A DNA stretch of 64,000 bases. It comes from Granulicatella adiacens ATCC 49175 (lineage in GTDB: Bacteria > Bacillota > Bacilli > Lactobacillales > Aerococcaceae). Positions 54,333-62,587 of this stretch are shown here, piece after piece. Both the position numbers and the translations under genes were made by a program. Positions within the stretch are counted from its first letter, which is position 1. Each line of letters begins with the position of its first letter. Under the pieces are notes generated by a model that did no database searches, was not told the origin of the DNA, and was given only the letters and a program-made list of their open reading frames with translations. The stretch covers positions 372,001 to 436,000 of the forward strand of contig NZ_CP102283.1 in the NCBI RefSeq assembly GCF_025150565.1. Reading direction: 5' to 3'.

Positions 54333-54701
54333 ATGGACTATGAAGAAATTAAACTAAATGTTTCCAATGATAAAATCAGCGAATACAAAGTTTTTTATGG
54401 AATAAAGCTGTATTCTGATGTATTTACATCTGAAGACAAAAAGACATTGACCTCTAAAAGGATTTATAGTACTAAAAAGAAAAATTATGTTTACTATGAA
54501 AGAACAGATGTGAATTGGAATTATTGGAGTGATAAGAGAAAATATGATTCTAATTTTGATACAAATGAAATGAAACGAAATATCGTATTTGAGGTATCAC
54601 AGGACTTAAATTCGTTTTCAAAGTACCTTGATGAAAAGATTATTAAAAAGCTCATACTGAAAGAAAAAAATGGAGAGATTGTAGAAAGATTGGATATATA
54701 G
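54333..54701 (+). CDS. EXLDI-family protein
   Basis: A 122-aa soluble protein rich in Lys, Asp and Tyr that ends in IVERLDI, the C-terminal E-x-L-D-I signature of the EXLDI family. The family is small, found mostly on mobile or accessory DNA, and of unknown function. AAGGAGTGAG precedes ATG 54333. The gene lies between two 32-bp direct repeats and beside an integrase relic, and its base composition is visibly more AT-rich than its neighbours, all of which points to horizontal transfer. The assignment rests on the C-terminal motif. Confidence 0.65.
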   Translation: MDYEEIKLNVSNDKISEYKVFYGIKLYSDVFTSEDKKTLTSKRIYSTKKKNYVYYERTDVNWNYWSDKRKYDSNFDTNEMKRNIVFEVSQDLNSFSKYLDEKIIKKLILKEKNGEIVERLDI

Positions 54702-54859
54702 TACTGTATTTACTTATAATTAATTATATAAGCAACCTTTTCAGGTTGATCTATAAGAAACTTGGATAATTATACTGTTACACTTTGTCGAAACGAGCTT
54801 GAAGCACTTTATAATAAGACAAATGTTCTTCTGGCATCTTAGCAGGTAGAACCTCTCAT

Positions 54860-54891
54860 TTTAATTTGTACTAAATCTTGACATAGGACCA
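54860..54891 (+). repeat. 32-bp direct repeat, right copy
   Basis: Partner of 54174-54205 with one mismatch. The 54702-54859 stretch before it holds no supported gene. On the minus strand a short open stretch encodes MPEEHLSYYKVLQARFDKV before a stop, which may be another decayed gene end. Confidence 0.75.
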
Positions 54892-54994
54892 GTACCTTTT
54901 TGTATAAAAATAAGAGTATTCAAAAAATGCGAAAATTCATGATATACTATACAAAACAAGTAGAACCTTTAAATGCATAAGGGGGCTGAAGAAA

Positions 54995-55384
54995 ATGAAA
55001 AAGAAATTCAGTAGTGGAATGCTTGGAATCGTTGCGGTAATCGCGTTAATCATCGGTGGATTTGTAACGTTGAATCTGGTAAAGAAGCATGAAATGGTCA
55101 CTTTAGTTCAAAGTGCGCAAGTGAAGGAATCGATTGAAAATCAATTAAAAGACTTAGACAACAAAGCGTTGGAAGAAGGCGGAGCTATTGAGTCCTATGA
55201 AATTGATGTAGAGTCTATTCAGCATAACCCTATGGGAGGAATATACTTTAAAATATACTTAAACTCCAATAAGAAATTAAGCATGAGTTTTAGTCTGACT
55301 AAAAATCTAAATACAGGACAGTTCGAACATTCCTCAACGGGATACTCAAAGGAAGTCTCAGACTTGATAAAAAATAAGCAGTAA
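54995..55384 (+). CDS. DUF1310-family protein
   Basis: A 129-aa protein with one N-terminal transmembrane or signal segment (residues 8-28) and an outside domain. SAQVKESIENQLKDLD, ESYEIDVESIQHNPMGGI and the C-terminal pattern TGQFEHSSTGYSKEVSDLI match DUF1310, a family common in lactobacilli, enterococci and streptococci, often in several copies, of unknown function. ATG 54995 follows AAGGGGGCTG. A convergent small membrane protein gene follows with a shared hairpin. Confidence 0.8.
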   Translation: MKKKFSSGMLGIVAVIALIIGGFVTLNLVKKHEMVTLVQSAQVKESIENQLKDLDNKALEEGGAIESYEIDVESIQHNPMGGIYFKIYLNSNKKLSMSFSLTKNLNTGQFEHSSTGYSKEVSDLIKNKQ

Positions 55385-55425
55385 GAAATGAGAACTTTTC
55401 GTACAAAGTAAGAATTAAAAACATA

Positions 55426-55468
55426 AAAAGCACTAATCGTTTGCGTTGATGCAGTGATTAGTGCTTTT
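55426..55468. terminator. Bidirectional terminator between DUF1310 gene and the convergent gene
   Basis: AAAAGCACTAATC pairs perfectly with GATTAGTGCTTTT, with A and T tracts at the two ends. The right arm overlaps the stop codon of the minus-strand gene. Confidence 0.85.
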
Positions 55469-55721
55469 CTTTTGGTTCTTTATCGTCTAGTGAATCCTCG
55501 TCATCGGGAAGTTTCTCGATGAGGTTGGCGAGTTTTTTCAACTCGTTATAGGTGCGAAGCATGTTGATACTTGTTACGATGCTTGTCGTTGCGAATAGAC
55601 AGCAGAATAATGTGATAAAGTCAAATCCATTTCCAGGATAATGCGTCGTTGCTAGAAAGATAAAGAGGACGGCTAATATGATTTCAAAATATAGTTTTCT
55701 AAAGAAACTTTTTCGTGTCAT
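55458..55721 (-). CDS. Small two-helix membrane protein of unknown function
   Basis: An 87-aa protein with a basic N terminus (MTRKSFFRK), two transmembrane segments (about residues 9-27 and 34-54) and an acidic C-terminal tail (LPDDEDSLDDKEPKEKH). No family was recognised. The start is the internal ATG 55721, because AAAGGATG gives a proper ribosome site for it; an ATG three codons earlier (55730) overlaps that site. It is convergent with the DUF1310 gene and divergent from groES. Confidence 0.6.
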   Translation of the reverse strand: MTRKSFFRKLYFEIILAVLFIFLATTHYPGNGFDFITLFCCLFATTSIVTSINMLRTYNELKKLANLIEKLPDDEDSLDDKEPKEKH

Positions 55722-55783
55722 CACAATCATCCTTTCTTGTCAAAATCTTACATAATTCTTGAGAAATAAGCAAGTATTTATTC

Positions 55784-55812
55784 TTGATTTTTCCTGACCA
55801 AATGAGTATTAT
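55784..55812 (+). promoter_or_regulatory. Promoter of groESL
   Basis: TTGATT at 55784 and TATTAT at 55807 with a 17-base spacer. Confidence 0.75.
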
Positions 55813-55823
55813 AAAACTATGAG

Positions 55824-55850
55824 TTAGCACTCATGGTTTTCGAGTGCTAA
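55824..55850 (+). promoter_or_regulatory. CIRCE operator (HrcA binding site)
   Basis: TTAGCACTC-N9-GAGTGCTAA is a perfect CIRCE element. It lies 12 bases after the -10 and 22 bases before the groES start, so HrcA represses groESL. Confidence 0.97.
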
Positions 55851-55872
55851 AATAGATAAAGGAGGATTTTAT

Positions 55873-57776
<1,904 letters not shown>

Positions 57777-57784
57777 TCAAAGGA

Positions 57785-57815
57785 AGAGGGGTGAAAGTTT
57801 TTCACCCCTCTTTTT
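57785..57815 (+). terminator. Intrinsic terminator of groESL
   Basis: AGAGGGGTGAAA pairs perfectly with TTTCACCCCTCT, followed by T run. Confidence 0.93.
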
Positions 57816-57851
57816 CTTTTTATAACAAAACACCGCAAGGTGCTCCCCGAC

Positions 57852-58063
57852 AAAAGTGAACGAAGTTCAAAACTCCAAACACTGAAGGATTTATTTATAA
57901 TAGCTGTAATGGGGTACCGTCTCGAGTCTGTAGTCTCTCGACTTTAAAGCCTCAAAATGGTCGTACGGAATAAATTCCTACGACCATTAATTCGCATTTA
58001 ATACGATTTCCCATTACTGCTATTATAAAATCCTTCGTGTTTTCCGTTTTGAACACTTTTTTT
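57852..58063 (-). repeat. Structured intergenic repeat, copy G (reverse orientation)
   Basis: Outer arms AAAAGTG/CACTTTT and GTTCAAAAC (57865) with GTTTTGAAC (58046) pair perfectly, then AACAC/GTGTT, GAAGGATTT/AAATCCTTC, TATAATAGC/GCTATTATA and GTAATGGG/CCCATTAC. P2 is ATGGTCGTA (57957) with TACGACCAT (57979), inner GGAA/TTCC, bulged C (57966). The right arm ends in seven T. Confidence 0.9.
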
Positions 58064-58119
58064 AGCAGTTTTGAACTGTTTTATAAAAAGAGGATGGAAT
58101 AGAAATGGTGGGTGAAACT

Positions 58120-58213
58120 TCGAACACTGAAGGGTTTATTTATAGTAACTGCAATGAGGCACCGGCTTGAGCCTCTAGTCTCTCACCTCAAAAGTTTCAA
58201 AAGGAACTTACGA
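58120..58213 (-). repeat. Truncated structured repeat, copy H (half element)
   Basis: It repeats the left half of copy G at about 75 percent by eye (CGAACACTGAAGG, TTTATTTATAGTAACTG, GAGGCACCGGC, CTAGTCTCTCACC) and stops within the first P2 strand. The P2 return strand and the right P1 arm are absent. The rplU promoter starts 19 bases further on. Confidence 0.8.
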
Positions 58214-58231
58214 AGAGGCTAGTCACAATGG

Positions 58232-58260
58232 TTGACGGCGGCGTACATTTTTGCTAAAAT
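58232..58260 (+). promoter_or_regulatory. Promoter of the rplU operon
   Basis: TTGACG at 58232 and TAAAAT at 58255 with a 17-base spacer. Confidence 0.82.
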
Positions 58261-58266
58261 AGTCGT

Positions 58267-58374
58267 GTTGTAATTGTGAAGCACCACAGCTACAACCGCT
58301 CGGATTAGAGTACAAAAGACCGGAATCGGCACTTTAAACTGGCGAGTCTTAGTCTAAAATATAGGAGGTGCAAT
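58267..58374 (+). ncRNA. Ribosomal protein L21 leader
   Basis: A leader of about 105 bases runs from the promoter to the rplU ribosome site and can pair, for example GTTGTA with TACAAC. Position and the ACTTTAAACTGGCGAGTC-like stretch agree with the Firmicute L21 leader, through which L21 is thought to control its operon. I judged this by context and resemblance, not by a covariance model. Confidence 0.65.
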
Positions 58375-58683
58375 ATGTACGCAATCGTAAAAACTGGTGG
58401 AAAACAAGTTAAAGTTGAAGTTGGTCAAGCAATCTACGTTGAAAAATTAAACGCAGAAGCTGGCGACAAAGTAACTTTCGAAGAAGTAGTATTTGTAGGT
58501 GGAGATGACGTTAAAGTTGGTGCTCCATTCGTAGCAGGTGCAACTGTTGAAGGAACTGTTGAAAAACAAGGCCGTCAAAAGAAAGTTGTAACTTTCAAAT
58601 ACAAACGTCGTAAAGACTCACACCGTAAACAAGGTCACCGTCAACCTTATACAAAAGTTGTTATTGACGCAATCAACGCTTAA
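58375..58683 (+). CDS. rplU: 50S ribosomal protein L21
   Basis: A 102-aa 23S rRNA-binding protein. [18 protein letters not shown] and the C-terminal [23 protein letters not shown] are diagnostic. ATG 58375 follows TAGGAGGTG. It is first in the standard rplU-prp-rpmA operon, downstream of a leader of about 105 bases. Confidence 0.97.
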   Translation: MYAIVKTGGKQVKVEVGQAIYVEKLNAEAGDKVTFEEVVFVGGDDVKVGAPFVAGATVEGTVEKQGRQKKVVTFKYKRRKDSHRKQGHRQPYTKVVIDAINA

Positions 58684-58688
58684 TCACG

Positions 58689-59021
58689 ATGATTCAAGTG
58701 ACTGTACACAAAAAGAACCAACGAATTGTTTCCTTTGAAATGACTGGACATGCAAACTATAGTGAACATGGTTCGGATATCGTTTGCGCAGGGGTATCGG
58801 CTCTGGCCATTACAACTGTGAACAGCATTGAAAAGTTAGCAGGGTATCAACCGTTTGTCGAAGTTGATGAGGTTGAAGGTGGTTACTTATATATGGAAGT
58901 TGTAGAGGACTTGACGAAAGAGCAAGAACTTACAACTCAAATTTTATTAAATAGTCTATTACTAGGGTTAGAAGATATTCAGTCAGAATATCAAGACTTT
59001 CTAGCTGTAACTGTTGCATAA
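58689..59021 (+). CDS. prp: Ribosomal-processing cysteine protease Prp
   Basis: A 110-aa protease that removes the N-terminal extension of L27 in Firmicutes. The catalytic His is in MTGHA (residue 22 region) and the Cys in [11 protein letters not shown] near residue 34. Only 5 bases separate it from rplU, and rpmA starts 22 bases after it. Its substrate L27 here does carry the extension, so the pair is consistent. Confidence 0.93.
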   Translation: MIQVTVHKKNQRIVSFEMTGHANYSEHGSDIVCAGVSALAITTVNSIEKLAGYQPFVEVDEVEGGYLYMEVVEDLTKEQELTTQILLNSLLLGLEDIQSEYQDFLAVTVA

Positions 59022-59043
59022 TCAATCAAGGAGGTGCACAACT

Positions 59044-59334
59044 ATGTTAAAAGTGAATTTACAATTATTCGCCCATAAAAAAGGGGGCGGTTCTACATCA
59101 AACGGACGTGACTCACAAGCAAAACGTTTAGGTGCTAAACGTGCTGATGGACAATTCGTTTCAGGTGGTTCAATCTTATTCCGCCAACGTGGAACAAAAA
59201 TCCATCCAGGTGAAAACGTAGGTAGAGGTGGAGACGATACTTTATTTGCTAAAGTTGACGGAATCGTACGTTTCGAACGTAAAGGCCGTGACAAAAAACA
59301 AGTATCTGTTTATCCAGTAGTTGCTGCTGAATAA
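59044..59334 (+). CDS. rpmA: 50S ribosomal protein L27 with cleavable N-terminal extension
   Basis: A 96-aa protein placed near the peptidyl-transferase centre. It begins [16 protein letters not shown]; the Firmicute extension LKVNLQLFA is expected to be removed by Prp so that His becomes the new N terminus. The rest ([34 protein letters not shown], split here only for reading) is canonical. ATG 59044 follows AAGGAGGTG; an in-frame start at 59014 lies within prp. A strong terminator follows. Confidence 0.96.
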   Translation: MLKVNLQLFAHKKGGGSTSNGRDSQAKRLGAKRADGQFVSGGSILFRQRGTKIHPGENVGRGGDDTLFAKVDGIVRFERKGRDKKQVSVYPVVAAE

Positions 59335-59342
59335 TAATGAGT

Positions 59343-59374
59343 AGGATGTGACATTCAGTCACATCCTTTTTTTT
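59343..59374 (+). terminator. Intrinsic terminator of rplU-prp-rpmA
   Basis: AGGATGTGAC pairs perfectly with GTCACATCCT, followed by eight T. Confidence 0.94.
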
Positions 59375-59389
59375 AGGAAATTTGAGAAG

Positions 59390-59583
59390 TGACAAAACTA
59401 CTGCGAACTTTCCAGATTTCTCTATAATTGCTATACTAGCTGTATCGGAGGAAGCCTTGTGTCTTCCTTCCTCTCAAGCTTCAAACTGACTCTAGGAAAT
59501 GAATTTCCAGAGTCAATCATTCACATTGAGTACATCGCTAGTATTACTATTATAGAATCTGAACGTTCTGCGTAGTTTTGTTA
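59390..59583 (-). repeat. Structured intergenic repeat, copy I (reverse orientation)
   Basis: Outer arms ACAAAACTAC (59392) and GTAGTTTTGT (59572) pair perfectly, then CAGATT/AATCTG, CTATAAT/ATTATAG and ACTAGC/GCTAGT. P2 is TGACTCT (59487) with AGAGTCA (59509), inner GGAAA/TTTCC, bulged A (59494). P3 is GAGGAAG/CTTCCTC. It lies between rpmA and ytxK. Confidence 0.9.
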
Positions 59584-59657
59584 GCAAAAAATGTGAATGA
59601 ACCTATTTCATATTATTCAAAGCAGAGAAACTCTTAAAAATAGAAGGAGGGATTTTT

Positions 59658-60662
59658 ATCGAAGCGGGAAAAGAAATTCAAGCGTTCGAGGAATTGGCAA
59701 AAGCAGTAGAGCTGCTTCAACAAGAAATCGGCTATTCGAATGTTGAAGCGTTAGGGGAAACCTTACAAAATATTGTCAATGACAACACTGCGCAACAAGT
59801 CGAAGGCCTGCCAAGTAACGAAGTGGTCCAAGAATTAAACAAAGCGTATAAACAATTAGATTTAACAAGTTATTCGAGTGAAGAAATTCGCAGGATGATT
59901 CAATTCGCGTTCTTGAAAGCTGCTAAACAAGATGGCTTACAAACCAACCATCAAATGACTCCAGATGCGATTGGCTTACTCGTAGCGTATATGATTGACC
60001 AAATGACGAAGAAAGATATGACGCTACAAATTGCGGACTTTGCGGCAGGAAGTGGGAACTTACTAAGTACAATTTTGTTATTCCTACAATCTGCTGGTAA
60101 AACTGCCCAAGGGACGGCTATTGATAATGATGAAGTGCTTGTGCATTTAGCTTTACAAGCCTTCGCATTAGAACAATTGGATGTGAAGACTTCTTTGCAA
60201 GATGGATTACAAGATTTACTGGTAGATCCTCAAGACTTCGTAGTGAGTGATTTGCCTATTGGATATTATCCAGTTGATGCCAATGCTGCTCGTTTTGAGA
60301 CAGAAAATGAAGAAGGTCATTCTTTTGCCCATCATTTACTCATCGAACAGCATATTCGTTATTTGAAGGAAGCTGGAATCGGATTATTCATCGTTCCGAC
60401 AAATCTATTTGAGACTGTCGAAGGAGAAACGTTACTGGCTTACTTGCAAAAGGAAACATATGTACAAGCAATGCTCGCATTCCCACGCAATTTATTTAAA
60501 GATGTGCAGTTTAGTAAGTCTTTACTTATTGTACAAAAACGAGGGAAAGCTGCTAAACAAGTGAGTCAAGTCCTTCTAGGGGATATCCCAGAATTTAAAA
60601 ACAGAGAAAAATTCAGAAAATTCACTCTAACATTCGAAAAATGGGCACAAGAAATGTTATAA
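59658..60662 (+). CDS. ytxK: Class I SAM-dependent methyltransferase, YtxK family
   Basis: A protein of about 334 aa with the N6-adenine methylase fold. SAM motif IADFAAGSGNLLSTILL near residue 122 and, in place of NPPY, the family's VSDLPIGYYP near residue 198. The target is unknown. Relatives lie directly before ackA, as here, often with com genes. The first standard start codon, TTG 59694, has no ribosome site and removes a conserved helix (FEELAKAVELLQQEIG). AGAAGGAGG at 59642-59650 points instead to an ATC codon at 59658, 7 bases away, so an AUC start (or a lost ATG) is likely. Confidence 0.8.
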   Translation: MEAGKEIQAFEELAKAVELLQQEIGYSNVEALGETLQNIVNDNTAQQVEGLPSNEVVQELNKAYKQLDLTSYSSEEIRRMIQFAFLKAAKQDGLQTNHQMTPDAIGLLVAYMIDQMTKKDMTLQIADFAAGSGNLLSTILLFLQSAGKTAQGTAIDNDEVLVHLALQAFALEQLDVKTSLQDGLQDLLVDPQDFVVSDLPIGYYPVDANAARFETENEEGHSFAHHLLIEQHIRYLKEAGIGLFIVPTNLFETVEGETLLAYLQKETYVQAMLAFPRNLFKDVQFSKSLLIVQKRGKAAKQVSQVLLGDIPEFKNREKFRKFTLTFEKWAQEML

Positions 60663-60715
60663 TGAATCCGTTAGACCCAGATGCGGGCTTAATTTTAAAT
60701 TAAAGGAGAATGTGC

Positions 60716-61903
60716 ATGTCAAAATCAATCGCGATTAATGCAGGAAGTTCAAGCTTGAAATTCCAATTATTTAATATGCCACAAGAAGAAGTGGTGGCTA
60801 AAGGGTTAGTAGAACGTATCGGATTAGGAGATTCAATCTTCTCAATCAGCTATGGAGACGACCAAAAATTTGAAGTGGTAGAAGATATTCCAAACCACGA
60901 AGTTGCGGTAGAAAAATTATTAGAACAATTAGTAGCTTTAAACATTATTTCTTCATTCGACGAAATCACTGGTGTTGGTCACCGTGTCGTTGCTGGGGGA
61001 GAATTATTCAAAGATTCAGCTTTAGTAGATGATACTGTTATCCAACAAGTAGAAGACTTAGCAGAATTTGCTCCATTACACAACAAAGCAGAAGCTGTAG
61101 GAATGCGCGCATTCAAACACATCTTACCAGACATTACAAGTGTTGCTGTATTCGATACTTCATTCCATACAACAATGCCTAAGAAAGCTTACTTATACAG
61201 CATTCCAATGGAATACTACAAAAAATTCAAAGCTCGTAAATACGGAGCTCACGGAACAAGCCACCGCTACGTTTCACGCCGTGCTGCTGAAATGTTAGGT
61301 AAACCAGTTGAAGAATTAAAAATCATCACTTGCCACTTAGGTAACGGTGCTTCAATCACTGCGGTTGATGGCGGTAAATCTGTAGATACTTCTATGGGAT
61401 TCACTCCATTAGCAGGGGTTACAATGGGTACTCGTTCTGGTGATATCGATGCTTCATTAGTAGCATTTTTAATGAACAAATTAAACATTACAGACGTTAA
61501 CGAAATGGTTGATATCTTAAACAAAAAATCAGGTCTATTAGGAATTTCAGGTGTATCAAGCGACATGCGTGATGTTGAAGCTGCAAGTAAAACAAATGAA
61601 GATGCTAAAGTTGCAGTGGAAATCTTCGTTGACCGCGTTCAAAAATACATTGGACAATATGTTGCTGTTATGAACGGTGTGGACGCAATCGTCTTCACTG
61701 CTGGTATCGGTGAAAACTCTAAATCAATTCGTTCTCGTATCATCAATGGTTTAACTTGGTTCGGTTGCGATATCGATCCTGAGCGTAACGATACTCGTTC
61801 AGAAGCAATCATTTCTTCTGAAGGTGCGAAAGTTACAGTATTAAACATCCCAACTAATGAAGAGGTTGAGATTGCGCGAGACATCGAACGTTTACGCAAA
61901 TAA
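60716..61903 (+). CDS. ackA: Acetate kinase
   Basis: It makes ATP and acetate from acetyl phosphate. The N-terminal [14 protein letters not shown] signature is at residues 5-18, phosphate-binding [14 protein letters not shown] near 206-219, and [19 protein letters not shown]-like adenosine region ([18 protein letters not shown]) near 320-337. Length is 395 aa. ATG 60716 has AAAGGAG at proper spacing; the ATG two codons earlier is too close to it. It follows ytxK by 53 bases, and repeat copy J takes the place of a terminator after the stop codon. Confidence 0.96.
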   Translation: MSKSIAINAGSSSLKFQLFNMPQEEVVAKGLVERIGLGDSIFSISYGDDQKFEVVEDIPNHEVAVEKLLEQLVALNIISSFDEITGVGHRVVAGGELFKDSALVDDTVIQQVEDLAEFAPLHNKAEAVGMRAFKHILPDITSVAVFDTSFHTTMPKKAYLYSIPMEYYKKFKARKYGAHGTSHRYVSRRAAEMLGKPVEELKIITCHLGNGASITAVDGGKSVDTSMGFTPLAGVTMGTRSGDIDASLVAFLMNKLNITDVNEMVDILNKKSGLLGISGVSSDMRDVEAASKTNEDAKVAVEIFVDRVQKYIGQYVAVMNGVDAIVFTAGIGENSKSIRSRIINGLTWFGCDIDPERNDTRSEAIISSEGAKVTVLNIPTNEEVEIARDIERLRK

Positions 61904-61920
61904 TAATACAAACCGAAGGT

Positions 61921-62115
61921 TTGAAGAGAAACTTCTAAATCCTTGGATTTGTTTATAGTAGTGATTGTAGGAGACCGGCTCGAGCCTGTAGTCTCTCACC
62001 TATCGAATTCAAAGAGCCCCATGGCGGAACATCCGCTGTGGGGCTCTATTTCATTTCGATTCTTATTCCCTACTATCACTACTATAAAATCCAAGGTTTA
62101 TCCGTTTCTCTTCAA
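61921..62115 (-). repeat. Structured intergenic repeat, copy J (reverse orientation)
   Basis: Outer arms TTGAAGAGAAAC (61921) and GTTTCTCTTCAA (62104) pair perfectly over 12 bp, then CTTGGATTT/AAATCCAAG and TATAGTAGTGAT/ATCACTACTATA. P2 is AGAGCCCCA (62013) with TGGGGCTCT (62039), inner GCGGA/TCCGC. The P3 strand GTCTCTCACC is intact. It lies 17 bases after ackA. Confidence 0.9.
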
Positions 62116-62221
62116 AGGAGCAGATGATTGCGTAAATCCTCCTCAGTTAGTACGTGACAAGTGCCTTGAAAGGAGATTGTGTAAATCCTTCTCAGTTAAC
62201 TACGCTACAAGTGCTTTTTAG
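62114..62221 (+). repeat. Imperfect tandem duplication of about 54 bp
   Basis: Two units begin with AAAGGAG at 62114 and 62169. Both contain GTAAATCCT, CTCAGTTA, TACG and ACAAGTGC in the same order and spacing. The first touches the right arm of copy J. No ORF of use is encoded. Confidence 0.6.
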
Positions 62222-62245
62222 GAATAATGGAAAGATTTTTGAATT

Positions 62246-62314
62246 AAAAGGGTTCTATATTTTTTAAGATGGGTGGAAAAGTTCCATTAACCTTAAAAAT
62301 TATGGAACCTTTTT
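62246..62314 (+). terminator. Long terminator-like hairpin before the surface protein gene
   Basis: AAAAGGGTTC...TTTTTTAAG pairs with CTTAAAAA...GGAACCTTTT around a 23-base loop, followed by T. The remaining 62315-62587 is AT-rich, with arms TGATTCATT/AATGAATCA near 62415-62465 and presumably the promoter of the surface protein. Confidence 0.55.
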
Positions 62315-62587
62315 ATGCTGTAAGCAAAGTATTTCTTATTTTAAAGGCATTTGTACTAAAATGGGACTGTTAGTGTTTTTGAAGATTTGGTGAAAATAAT
62401 TTATTTTGTGTAATGATTCATTGAATTTTTTAAAAACAGTTTCACTTGCTTAAAGTGAATGAATCACATATATAGTTTATTCGGGAACGGGGGAACTGGA
62501 TTGAATCGTAAAAGGTAGGATGAGAATCAGGGGTTATTGATTCGATGGGGATTTTTATAAAATAGTTTAGAAATGGGAGGAAATCAC

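Noticed and set aside
61943-62221. Plus-strand ORF of 92 aa
   Set aside because: It spans repeat copy J and the tandem duplication and has no ribosome site.
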